From an uncultured Bacilli bacterium (GTDB lineage: Bacteria; Bacillota_I; Bacilli_A; RF39; UBA660), in NCBI GenBank assembly GCA_944350365.1, contig CALVOU010000006.1, positions 1 to 43,683 of the forward strand: a stretch of 43,683 nt of DNA, written 5' to 3'. The translations under genes were made by a program, and so were the position numbers. The notes under the pieces are model-generated. The model was not told the DNA's origin, did no database searches, and worked only from the letters and a program-made list of their open reading frames with translations. This document shows, piece by piece, positions 1-7,933 of the stretch (position 1 is the stretch's first letter; each line of letters begins with the position of its first letter).

Positions 1-45
1 ATCAGTTAATTCATTAAAAAACATAATAAGATTGTTCATTATCAT
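1..45 (-). CDS. Possible 5' end of a divergent gene, cut by the window edge
   Basis: On the minus strand an ATG at 45-43, or the in-frame ATG at 39-37, opens a reading frame that runs to the window edge without a stop. An AGGA-type ribosome binding site lies just upstream, at about 50-54. Only 13-15 residues are inside the window, so no family can be named. The frame could be chance, but the binding site and the divergent position opposite the gene at 222 make a real start plausible. Confidence 0.3.
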   Translation of the reverse strand, partial: MIMNNLIMFFNELTD

Positions 46-138
46 CACATCCTATTACAATTTTAACTTATTTTTTTTAGTATTCATAATACTATTGACA
101 TTTTTTATGCGGTTGCCCTATGTTTTTCTTGCTTCTGA

Positions 139-167
139 TTGCGCATTTTTTTGTTTTGGCATATAAT
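139..167 (+). promoter_or_regulatory. Putative sigma-A promoter of the AI-2E family gene
   Basis: A perfect -10 box, TATAAT, is at 162-167. A weak -35 box, TTGCGC, is at 139-144 with a 17-base spacer. A second possible -35 (TTGACA, 95-100) has only a poor -10 downstream. The leader to the ATG at 222 would be about 48 bases. Confidence 0.45.
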
Positions 168-221
168 AAGAATTGTAAGTAAATATATAGATAAAAATAA
201 TCATTATAAGGAGAGAGTGGA

Positions 222-1379
222 ATGGGTGTATTTAGGAGAAAAAGTAAAGAAGATGCCTTAGATTATAAAAAAATTAATGAAGGAATAAGTGTTGGTGTAA
301 ATCTTTTACGAGTGATTTTTATTCTAGCAGTTGCTCTTTTGATTTTTGTTTGTAGTAAATTATTACGTGATTGGCAAGTTTTACCGTTGATTGGTCGTAT
401 TTTATCGATTATTTCGCCATTTTTTATCGGTATATTAATTGCGTGGTTAGTAGATCCGATGGTAAAAGCCTTAGAGAAAAAAGGGGTTCATCGTATGTTA
501 GGAACAATTTTTGTCTATGTGATTTTTCTAAGTGCTGTTTATTTAGTATTACGTTTAATGATTCCTACTGTTTGGCATCAATTAAATGATTTGATTTCTT
601 CAGTACCATCCTTTCTAAATAGTATTAAAGATTGGATAGATGGGGCTTTTGATCGAGTTTCTGATATGTCGGGTTATGATTTAAAGGATGCTCAAGACAA
701 TGTTTACCAGATGATTAATAATTTAGGTAATTCTTTAACAGTAGGATTACCTACGACAATTATGAATGTGGTTAGTACTGTGATTACGGGAGGAGCTAAT
801 TTATTGATTGGCTTATTAATAGGTTTTTATATGTCTCTTGATTTTGGTAATGTTAAACAACATTTACTTACCCTCGTTCCTAGAAGCTATCGTAAAGATA
901 CAAAAGATTTAATGGAACGATTAAATGCCAATTTACGTAGTTATGTGCATGGAACTTTACGCATCATGTTTATTCTATTTGTTTTCCAATCGATTGCGCT
1001 TTGGATTGCCGGACTACCAGCTCCGATGATTTTTGGTTTATTCTGTGCTGTTACGAATGTTATTCCTTACATTGGGCCTTATATCGGTGGAGCGCCAGCT
1101 GTTATTGTTGGATTGTCAATCAGTCCAATGACAGGAATTTGTACATTGATCGCGGTAGTGATTGCTCAATTATTAGAAAGCAACTTTTTGCAGCCATTAG
1201 TAATGGGTAAAACAATGAAACTGCATCCAGTTACGATTATGATTGGTTTACTTTTATTCGGTAGTTTCTTCGGTATTTTAGGTATGATTTTAGCTACTCC
1301 AATTATTGCTATTATGAAAACGATTCTTTTGTTTATTAACGAAAAATTTTCTTTGATGGAAAGGGTAACAAATCAGTAA
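222..1379 (+). CDS. AI-2E family transporter (exporter-like membrane protein)
   Basis: This 385-residue integral membrane protein fits the AI-2E_transport family (Pfam PF01594; YhhQ/PerM/TqsA relatives) in length and layout. Two hydrophobic helices sit near the N-terminus (about 27-46 and 55-77). A less hydrophobic amphipathic section at about 115-165 follows, and a cluster of helices fills residues 170-375. The start at 222 is preceded by AAGGAGAGAG. Members are named after E. coli TqsA, which affects AI-2 export, but others move Na+ or unknown substrates, so the substrate cannot be given. The gene appears monocistronic, with its own promoter and a strong terminator at 1411-1448. No AI-2 synthesis gene is in the window. 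Confidence 0.9.
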   Translation: MGVFRRKSKEDALDYKKINEGISVGVNLLRVIFILAVALLIFVCSKLLRDWQVLPLIGRILSIISPFFIGILIAWLVDPMVKALEKKGVHRMLGTIFVYVIFLSAVYLVLRLMIPTVWHQLNDLISSVPSFLNSIKDWIDGAFDRVSDMSGYDLKDAQDNVYQMINNLGNSLTVGLPTTIMNVVSTVITGGANLLIGLLIGFYMSLDFGNVKQHLLTLVPRSYRKDTKDLMERLNANLRSYVHGTLRIMFILFVFQSIALWIAGLPAPMIFGLFCAVTNVIPYIGPYIGGAPAVIVGLSISPMTGICTLIAVVIAQLLESNFLQPLVMGKTMKLHPVTIMIGLLLFGSFFGILGMILATPIIAIMKTILLFINEKFSLMERVTNQ

Positions 1380-1410
1380 AAATAGTAAATAAAATTAATT
1401 TAAATTATTT

Positions 1411-1448
1411 AATCTTTAACAGATAAAATTTAATGTTAAAGATTTTTT
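1411..1448 (+). terminator. Intrinsic terminator after the AI-2E family gene
   Basis: A perfect 11-base stem (1411-1421 with 1434-1444) is followed by a run of T to 1448. The stem is AT-rich but long. Confidence 0.8.
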
Positions 1449-1485
1449 AGTCATATTTTATTTGCATTTAAAGATAGGTAGAAAA

Positions 1486-3315
1486 ATGAGTATGAAATAT
1501 AAAAATGGAGAAGAGTTCTTAAATCGTTTATATAGTAATCTACATATGGAAGAAGTAGTCATGCATACGGCGAGTAAAAGCGATACGCCAGTAGAAAAAA
1601 TCGAAAAATATTTGAGTAGATTGGAAAGCGTTCATGATAAAGCGATAGAAAGTAGCCATAAATTAGAAGTTTTGAAAAAATTTTATTATGATAATTATGT
1701 CATCATAGAATTACCAGATAGTTATATTGAACTACAAAAAAGAATGGCCAGAGAACGTGGCTATGGAAATATCACAGTTACCGAAGAGATGAAAGAAGAA
1801 TTACTAGCTCAAGTTCAAAAAGAACAGATGAAGTCTTTAGATATGTGGATAGATTATCTAGCGAGTGATGATGCGATGTATCCAATGTGGTTTAAACATT
1901 ATGCGTTTAGAGGTATGTTGAAGTTAAATAGATTCGACAAAGAAAAGCAAGAATTTGGAAAAAGAAGTAAGACGACAACGGAACCCTATATCGAATTGAA
2001 CCAAGAAGTATTAGCTAAAGTGTATGATACCTTAGTAAAAGAAATTGGCTCTAGTGAAGAGATCAATGAAGAAATAAGCAAAGCTTTAGAAAATGGAGAA
2101 AGTTTTAAAAAGTTATACGAATATTATTTAACACATAGTGAGTATACTGTTCGTGATGAAAATACAGATGGTGTATGGATAAAGTATGAACAGGGAGATA
2201 ACTATAAACCATTATGGGAATCACTACAGGGCAAGAATACTGGATGGTGTACGGCAGGAGAAGAGACGGCTAGAACGCAATTATCGAATGGAGACTTTTA
2301 TGTATATTATACGAAAGATCAAAATGGGGAGTATAAAGAACCAAGACTTGCCATTAGAATGGATAGAAAATCTAAAATTGGAGAAATAAGAGGAGTAGGA
2401 AAAAATCAAAATATAGAAGGATGTATGACTCCTATTATCACTAAAAAATTAGATGAATTTCCAGGTAAAGAACAGTATTTAAAAAAAGTTCATGATATGG
2501 AGTTATTAACTAAAATCGATCATAAGGTAAAGGATAATCTAGAATTAACGAAAGAAGAACTTGAATTTTTATATGAAATAAACTCTAAAATAGAAGGCTT
2601 TGGATATGAACGAGATCCTAGAATTGAGGAAATAAAAGAAAAGAGAAATCTAAAAAAAGATTATGCCTTAATATTTGACTGTAAAGAAGAAAACATTGGA
2701 ACTAGTATTTATGATTTCGATAATGAGAATAAGAAAATCGCCTGTTATGTTGGAGATTTAAACTATAATGGAGAAACTGTTCCAGCTAGTTTTAGACATT
2801 TAAAGTATATATGTGGAGATGCGGATTTTAATTCGTTAAAAAGTGCTAGAGGGTTAGAGAATTTACATACGATAAGTAAGAATGCTTGGTTTGAATCGTT
2901 AACAAATGCCGATGGATTAGAACACTTACAGAAAATAGGTAGAGATGCTTGGTTTGAATTGCTAATAAATGCTAGGGGTTTAGAGCGCTTACAGACAATT
3001 GGTCAGAATGCTCATTTTGATGCATTAGAAAGCGCTATAGGTTTAGAACAGTTACAGAAAATAGGCAGAGATGCTTATTTTTACGCATTAGAAAGCGCTA
3101 TAGGTTTAGAAAATCTACAAACAATAGGTGGGGATGCTTATTTCGACATATTAGAAAGTGCTATAGGCTTAGAAAATCTACAAACAATAGGTGGGGATGC
3201 TTATTTTCGTTTATTAAAAAGTGCAGAAGGCTTGGAAAATCTACGTATTGTAAACGGGAAAGATGCAACAGAATTTAAAAATGAAATCAATAGTCGGGGG
3301 AATATCCGGAGATAG
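1486..3315 (+). CDS. Hypothetical protein with C-terminal 21-residue leucine-rich-like repeats
   Basis: I do not recognise a named family. The 609-residue product is charged and helical at the N-terminus. A central region holds the sequence TGWCTAGEE (near 2239) followed by GDFYVYYTKD, which looks like a conserved folded core. The C-terminus is six 21-residue repeats of the form GLExLQxIGxDAxFxxLxxAx (2851-3228), an LRR-like solenoid usually used for binding. I chose the ATG at 1486 because AGGT lies at 1476-1479; a TTG at 1462 or the ATG at 1492 are alternatives. There is no signal peptide or membrane helix, so it should be cytoplasmic. No promoter box is obvious after the terminator at 1411-1448. 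It could be a sensor or interaction protein, but nothing nearby points to a partner. Confidence 0.75.
   Translation: MSMKYKNGEEFLNRLYSNLHMEEVVMHTASKSDTPVEKIEKYLSRLESVHDKAIESSHKLEVLKKFYYDNYVIIELPDSYIELQKRMARERGYGNITVTEEMKEELLAQVQKEQMKSLDMWIDYLASDDAMYPMWFKHYAFRGMLKLNRFDKEKQEFGKRSKTTTEPYIELNQEVLAKVYDTLVKEIGSSEEINEEISKALENGESFKKLYEYYLTHSEYTVRDENTDGVWIKYEQGDNYKPLWESLQGKNTGWCTAGEETARTQLSNGDFYVYYTKDQNGEYKEPRLAIRMDRKSKIGEIRGVGKNQNIEGCMTPIITKKLDEFPGKEQYLKKVHDMELLTKIDHKVKDNLELTKEELEFLYEINSKIEGFGYERDPRIEEIKEKRNLKKDYALIFDCKEENIGTSIYDFDNENKKIACYVGDLNYNGETVPASFRHLKYICGDADFNSLKSARGLENLHTISKNAWFESLTNADGLEHLQKIGRDAWFELLINARGLERLQTIGQNAHFDALESAIGLEQLQKIGRDAYFYALESAIGLENLQTIGGDAYFDILESAIGLENLQTIGGDAYFRLLKSAEGLENLRIVNGKDATEFKNEINSRGNIRR
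2851..3228 (+). repeat. Six in-frame 63-base tandem repeats (LRR-like)
   Basis: Units start at 2851, 2914, 2977, 3040, 3103 and 3166, with a partial seventh from 3229. The unit encodes 21 residues with conserved GLE, IG, DA and F positions. Units 5 and 6 share a long identical stretch in their first half (from about 3106 and 3169), which points to recent duplication or gene conversion. Confidence 0.9.
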
Positions 3316-3316
3316 A

Positions 3317-3336
3317 ATATTCGTAAAATCGAATAT
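3317..3336 (+). terminator. Short hairpin after the repeat protein
   Basis: ATATTCG at 3317-3323 pairs perfectly with CGAATAT at 3330-3336 over a 6-base loop. No real T run follows, so it may be a weak terminator or an mRNA 3' end stabiliser. Confidence 0.3.
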
Positions 3337-3357
3337 GAAAATTAGTCTCAAAACACC

Positions 3358-3386
3358 TTGCTTCTTTCTTCTTATTTTGATATACT
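3358..3386 (+). promoter_or_regulatory. Extended -10 promoter of the T-box operon
   Basis: TTGCTT at 3358-3363 and TATACT at 3381-3386 are separated by 17 bases. TG at 3378-3379 makes an extended -10. Transcription would start near 3393, about 35 bases before the first conserved T-box stem I elements. Confidence 0.75.
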
Positions 3387-3426
3387 GTTAATAGTTTTCA
3401 ACTAGTATGGCTAGAGAATATATTTG

Positions 3427-3618
3427 ATGAAAAACGAGGAAAAAGATGAGTAATATAATATTTCTTTTTTAGAGAGCTAAGGGGTGGTGGAACTTAGTAA
3501 GAAAATTATATGAAGCTACTTTGGAGTTGAGTTTATCCGGTAAAACCGTTATGAAAAAAAGATCTAAGTAGGATGGTACCGTGCTTATTCGCACTCCTAT
3601 ATTTAGGTCTTTTGTTTT
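3427..3618 (+). promoter_or_regulatory. T-box leader, alanine-specific
   Basis: The stem I landmarks are in order: a GATGAG k-turn element (3445-3450), AGAGAGC followed by GGTGG (3471-3490), and a specifier loop GAAGCTACT (3512-3520). The specifier codon is GCT (Ala) at 3515-3517. The antiterminator carries the T-box core TGGTACC at 3574-3580. Its variable base is T, which matches the A discriminator of tRNA-Ala. The competing terminator pairs 3561-3573 with 3595-3609, has an inner GTGC/GCAC helix (3581-3594) and ends in TTTTGTTTT (3610-3618). Uncharged tRNA-Ala should therefore switch on the genes downstream, which include alaS. Confidence 0.95.
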
Positions 3619-3644
3619 CGCTAATAAAGAAAGAGGAAATGGGA

Positions 3645-4199
3645 ATGAAAGTATTTTTAGTTAGTGGTCGTGCTCGTCATGGCAAAGATACAATGAGTAG
3701 AATGATTGCGGAAAAATATGAACAAATGGGTAAGAAAGTTTGTTTTATTCAATTGATGCGACCGTTAAAACAATATTTGAAAGAATATTTTGGTTGGGAT
3801 GGTAGCGAAGAGACAAAACCACGAGAGGCTCTTCAGCAAATGGGAACTGAACTTATCCGTGAAGAGATGCATAAACCACTCTTTTTTATCGACCGTTTGA
3901 CGGAGGATATTGAGATTTTATCCCATTTCTTCGATGTGTTTATGGTTACTGATGTTAGACTTCCTCTTGAGATAGAAGAATTAAAGAAACGATTTCCTGG
4001 CGCGGTAAGTATTAACATTACACGGGAAGGGTATGAAAATGATTTATCTTTTGAGGAGAAACAACATTATACGGAAGTAGCGTTAACCAATTATCATAAT
4101 TTCGATTATGAAGTGTTGAACACTTCACTTGAAGATTTAAAAAAAGAAGTAGAAAGAATAGTAGATTGTGAGGGTAAAAAAGATGAGAACGATGACTAG
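3645..4199 (+). CDS. Deoxynucleoside monophosphate kinase-like P-loop NTPase
   Basis: The 184-residue protein begins with MKVFLVSGRARHGKDT, a P-loop (GRARHGKD) of the adenylate-kinase-like fold. The sequence DVRLPLEIE further on resembles the DVRFPNE motif of phage-type dNMP kinases. Such enzymes phosphorylate (d)NMPs, but the substrate here is not shown. I place the start at 3645, where AAGAGG is 8 bases upstream; a longer frame would begin inside the T-box terminator and is unlikely. The gene is first in the T-box operon and overlaps alaS by 17 bases, so the two are probably translationally coupled. A nucleotide kinase under tRNA-Ala control is odd. A precursor or modification kinase of the same fold is the main alternative. 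Confidence 0.75.
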   Translation: MKVFLVSGRARHGKDTMSRMIAEKYEQMGKKVCFIQLMRPLKQYLKEYFGWDGSEETKPREALQQMGTELIREEMHKPLFFIDRLTEDIEILSHFFDVFMVTDVRLPLEIEELKKRFPGAVSINITREGYENDLSFEEKQHYTEVALTNYHNFDYEVLNTSLEDLKKEVERIVDCEGKKDENDD

Positions 4200-6861
4200 T
4201 ACAGAAATTAGAAAAATGTGGTATGACTTTTTTGAGAGTAAGGGGCATAAGAAGATGCCAAGCGCACCATTAGTACCAATTAATGATGATAGCTTATTAT
4301 GGATCAATGCTGGAGTTACGCCATTAAAGAAATATTTTGATGGAACAGAAGTACCAGAAAATAGGCGAATTGTTAGTGTGCAAAAATGTATTCGTACTAA
4401 CGATATCGAAAATGTTGGGGTAACGGCTCGTCATCAGACTTTCTTTGAAATGATGGGAAACTTTTCGGTAGGAGATTATTTTAAAGAAGAAGCCATCGAA
4501 TTTGCCTATGAATTACTTACTTCACCAGAATGGTTTGCGATCGATAAAGATAAACTTTATGTGACAGTATATTCAACGGATGAGGTTGCTTATCAAAAAT
4601 GGATTAGTGTTGGAATCGCTGAGGATCATTTAGTTCGTTTAGATGAAAATTTCTGGGAAATTGGGGAAGGTCCTTGTGGTCCAGATAGTGAGATCTTTTA
4701 TGATCGTGGCGAAAAGTATGATCCGAATGGCGATGCGTTAGAAAAGTTTAAACAAGATCTTGATCAAGAACGTTATGTCGAGATATGGAACAATGTTTTT
4801 AGTCAGTTTAATGCCAAGACTGGTGTTCCACGTGAAGAGTATCAAGAACTTCCAAGCAAAAACATCGATACTGGTGCAGGACTAGAACGTTGGGCTTGTA
4901 TTTTTCAAAATGTGGATTCTAACTTTGATACTGATTTATTCGCGCCAATCATTAAAAAGATTGAAGAGTTAAGTGGTGTACTTTATAATGGGGATGCTTC
5001 ATTTAAGATTATTGCTGACCATATTCGTGCCATCACTGTAGCTTTATCAGATGGCGCTGTATTTGAAAATGTAGGCCGTGGTTATGTATTGAGAAGATTG
5101 CTTCGTCGTAGTGTCAGAATGGGTAGAAAACTAGGGATGAACGATGCTTTTATGTATAAACTAGTCGATACAGTGATTACCATTATGGAAGAATCTTATC
5201 CAGAATTACGAGAGAATCAGGGTATTGTTGAAGCTTTAGTTTATGAAGAAGAAGAATTGTTCCATAAAACACTCGCATCAGGAGAAAGACGTTTATTAGA
5301 ACTGATGGAAAAATCTACTGATCATACCATTTCTGGAGAGGAAGTTTTCCGTCTTTACGATACTTATGGTTTTCCTTATGAATTAACCTTAGAATACTTA
5401 GAAGAAAATGGCTTTACGACGTCTCGTGAAGAGTTTGATCGTTTCATGGAAGAACAGAAACAATTAGCGAAATCTTCTAGAAAACAAGAAGCTAATATGA
5501 ATATGCAGAAGGAAGAATTACTTGCGTTTAAGGAACCTAGTGAATTTGTTTATTCTACTTATAATGTAAAAGGACACGTAATCGGATTAATTGACAACGA
5601 CAAGTTTGTAGATAAGTTAGAAAAAGAAGGTTATGTTATTTTAGATAGGACTTGTTTCTATGCGGAAAGTGGTGGACAAGTTAGTGATACTGGAATGTTG
5701 ATTGGGAAAACATTTAAAGCACGTGTTTTAGATGTATTAAAAGCACCAAATGGACAACATCTTCATAAAATTAAATTATTAGATGGAAAGATTAAGCTTC
5801 AAGATGAAGTTAAGGCTAGCGTTGATGAAATGCGTCGTCAGAAAATAGAAGTTAATCATTCTTCTGTACATTTATTACAGTATGCGCTAAGAACAGTAAT
5901 CAGCGATAAAATTCATCAAGCAGGTAGTAAAGTAGATGAAGATTCCTTACGTTTTGATTTTACCTATTCTGGTAAGATTTTAGATGAACAGATCGTCGAA
6001 GTAGAAAACTTTATTAATCAGTACATCCAAAAAGATATTCCTAGTAAGACTGAGATCATGAATGTTGAAGATGCCAAAAAGACTGGAGCTATGGCTTTAT
6101 TTGGTGAAAAATATGGTAGTGAAGTTAGAGTAGTTACGATTGGTGATTCTAAGGAGTTATGTGGAGGAACACATATTAAGAATACAAATGAAATCAAACG
6201 TTTAGCCATTTTATCCGTTGAATCTAAAGGAAGCAATGTCTTTAGAATTGAAGCAGTAACCAACGATGCGGTCGAAGATGCACTTATGGAAGTCATTAAA
6301 CCATATAATGACGAGAAAATTAAATTATTGATGAAAGCACGTAGTATAATTACCGCGGCTAAGAGTGAAGGCATTGTTTTAGACTTCAACATCGATATCG
6401 ATAATCAAGAGCCAACGAGTTATCAAGATATTTTAAAAGAACGAGGAGAACTAGAATATACGCAAAATGAAGTGAAAGAGTTAGAAAAAACCTATTTTGC
6501 GGAAAGACAAAAGAAAGCGGTTAGTCATTTAGAGGAATATGAATCAAAAATCGAGACCGTGAATGGTGTTTCTGTATTATTGATGCGTACGGAAAATCAA
6601 GATGTTCAAATTTTAAAAGATCTTGTCGATACATTATTAAATAAAATGAAGGAAGGATTTATTTTATTCGCTAATTGTAAGGGAGATTCTGTTAATTTTA
6701 TTGCGCGCAGTAATACCCACTTGTCTGCTGGAGACATCGTGAAAAAAGCAGCTCAGAAATCAGGGGGCAACGGTGGTGGCTCTAATACTTTCGCCCAAGG
6801 AGCAGGTAAAACAACAGAACATATCGAGGAGATTTTCGATATGATCAGAAAAGAGATTTAA
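4183..6861 (+). CDS. alaS: Alanyl-tRNA synthetase
   Basis: The enzyme charges tRNA-Ala with alanine in the cytoplasm. The 892-residue protein has the class II catalytic core at the N-terminus (RHQTFFEMMGNFSVGDYF; later DTGAGLERW), the tRNA-recognition region, and the editing domain with zinc-binding residues HSSVH (about 559-563) and CGGTH (about 660-664). The C-Ala domain ends with the glycine-rich SGGNGGGSNTFAQGAG stretch. The usual editing HTATH motif is HSSVH here, with both histidines kept. I chose the ATG at 4183, 8 bases after AGGG and inside the end of the kinase gene; GTG at 4168 and ATG at 4192 are alternatives. The alanine T-box upstream supports the assignment independently. Confidence 0.97.
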   Translation: MRTMTSTEIRKMWYDFFESKGHKKMPSAPLVPINDDSLLWINAGVTPLKKYFDGTEVPENRRIVSVQKCIRTNDIENVGVTARHQTFFEMMGNFSVGDYFKEEAIEFAYELLTSPEWFAIDKDKLYVTVYSTDEVAYQKWISVGIAEDHLVRLDENFWEIGEGPCGPDSEIFYDRGEKYDPNGDALEKFKQDLDQERYVEIWNNVFSQFNAKTGVPREEYQELPSKNIDTGAGLERWACIFQNVDSNFDTDLFAPIIKKIEELSGVLYNGDASFKIIADHIRAITVALSDGAVFENVGRGYVLRRLLRRSVRMGRKLGMNDAFMYKLVDTVITIMEESYPELRENQGIVEALVYEEEELFHKTLASGERRLLELMEKSTDHTISGEEVFRLYDTYGFPYELTLEYLEENGFTTSREEFDRFMEEQKQLAKSSRKQEANMNMQKEELLAFKEPSEFVYSTYNVKGHVIGLIDNDKFVDKLEKEGYVILDRTCFYAESGGQVSDTGMLIGKTFKARVLDVLKAPNGQHLHKIKLLDGKIKLQDEVKASVDEMRRQKIEVNHSSVHLLQYALRTVISDKIHQAGSKVDEDSLRFDFTYSGKILDEQIVEVENFINQYIQKDIPSKTEIMNVEDAKKTGAMALFGEKYGSEVRVVTIGDSKELCGGTHIKNTNEIKRLAILSVESKGSNVFRIEAVTNDAVEDALMEVIKPYNDEKIKLLMKARSIITAAKSEGIVLDFNIDIDNQEPTSYQDILKERGELEYTQNEVKELEKTYFAERQKKAVSHLEEYESKIETVNGVSVLLMRTENQDVQILKDLVDTLLNKMKEGFILFANCKGDSVNFIARSNTHLSAGDIVKKAAQKSGGNGGGSNTFAQGAGKTTEHIEEIFDMIRKEI

Positions 6862-6862
6862 T

Positions 6863-7795
6863 ATGGATTTGATTTATCTTATCGTCTCAAGTGATCCATT
6901 TACCATCCAAAGGCGGTTAGAAGAGATTGTTTCTAAAAATCCGCTCGCTGAAGTTGTTCATTATGATCTTCGTGAAGTGCCAGTTGAACGTGCCATTGAG
7001 GATTTAGATACTTGTAATTTCTTTGAACAAGAGAAGATTGTGGTTTGTGAACAAGCTTTCTTTCTAACCGCTGAAAAAAAACGAGGATTGGTTGAACATA
7101 ATCTGGAAAGTTTAGAGAAATACGTTACTCATCCTAATCCAGATAATCGTTTAGTTTTAGTAACAGACAGCTTAGATAAACGTAAGAAATTAGTTTCTCT
7201 TTGTTTATCTCATGCGGTTTTATTAGAAGGAGAGATTTCTCCTCAAGATTATATTCGTCATCATTTAGATGGCTATACAGTGGACAAGGAAACACTTACT
7301 TTTTTGGTTGAATACTGTGGTTTAGATAGTAGTAAAATTATTATGGAGTGGGAGAAATTAAAATTATATTGTTCGGATATTAAAAAAATTACGATTTCCG
7401 ATATTAAAACCGTCGTGATGAAGAATATTGATGATAATATTTTTACCTTTATCGATGATTTATTGTCTGGTAAGAAAAAGGAAGCTTTTGAGATTTATCA
7501 GGATTTACTTCTCCATGGAGAACAGGTGGCTAGTATTTTGAGTAAGCTAGCGAATAAAATACGATTATTTTATCAAGTAAAAATCCTTTTAAAAACAGGA
7601 AAGAGTGATCAAGAGATATCGAAAATTCTTGGTGTTCATCCTTATCCTGTTAAATTAGCGCGAGAAGCTTCCTTTCGTTATCCAGAATCTCTTCTTCTTT
7701 CTTATCTATCTAAACTACACACCATAGATCTAGAAATGAAAAGTGGCAAGAGTAGCGATACTGTCGCTTTTGAGATGATGATGGCTAGTATATAA
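6863..7795 (+). CDS. holA: DNA polymerase III delta subunit (clamp loader)
   Basis: The 310-residue protein matches HolA in length and layout. An N-terminal degenerate RecA-like region (FFEQEKIVVCEQAFFL, then NRLVLVTDSLDKRKKL) is followed by a helical middle with NIDDNIFTFIDDLLSGKK and a C-terminal collar domain (LANKIRLFYQVKILLKTGKS; later VHPYPVKLAREASFRY). Delta opens the sliding clamp in the clamp-loader complex. It starts one base after the alaS stop codon, so it lies in the T-box operon and should respond to alanine charging. A good terminator follows at 7801-7830. Confidence 0.9.
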   Translation: MDLIYLIVSSDPFTIQRRLEEIVSKNPLAEVVHYDLREVPVERAIEDLDTCNFFEQEKIVVCEQAFFLTAEKKRGLVEHNLESLEKYVTHPNPDNRLVLVTDSLDKRKKLVSLCLSHAVLLEGEISPQDYIRHHLDGYTVDKETLTFLVEYCGLDSSKIIMEWEKLKLYCSDIKKITISDIKTVVMKNIDDNIFTFIDDLLSGKKKEAFEIYQDLLLHGEQVASILSKLANKIRLFYQVKILLKTGKSDQEISKILGVHPYPVKLAREASFRYPESLLLSYLSKLHTIDLEMKSGKSSDTVAFEMMMASI

Positions 7796-7800
7796 ATAAT

Positions 7801-7830
7801 AAGAGTTTGTACTCGAAACTCTTTTTTTTT
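7801..7830 (+). terminator. Intrinsic terminator of the alaS-holA operon
   Basis: An 8-base stem (7801-7808 with 7816-7823) and a 7-base loop are followed by an unbroken run of T to 7830. Confidence 0.9.
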
Positions 7831-7880
7831 GAACACTTGGTAACTGTTTGTGAATTTTTCTTTGAAAAGTAATTTTATAC

Positions 7881-7909
7881 TTAAGGAAAGGGTAAGTTCA
7901 TGCTATAAT
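7881..7909 (+). promoter_or_regulatory. Extended -10 promoter of the glucan synthase gene
   Basis: TATAAT at 7904-7909 is preceded by TGC (7901-7903), an extended -10. The -35 region at 7881-7886 (TTAAGG) is weak with a 17-base spacer. The leader is short, about 18 bases, with AAGGGTGA as ribosome binding site. Confidence 0.6.
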
Positions 7910-7933
7910 ATAAATAGAGTAAGGGTGATTTAG

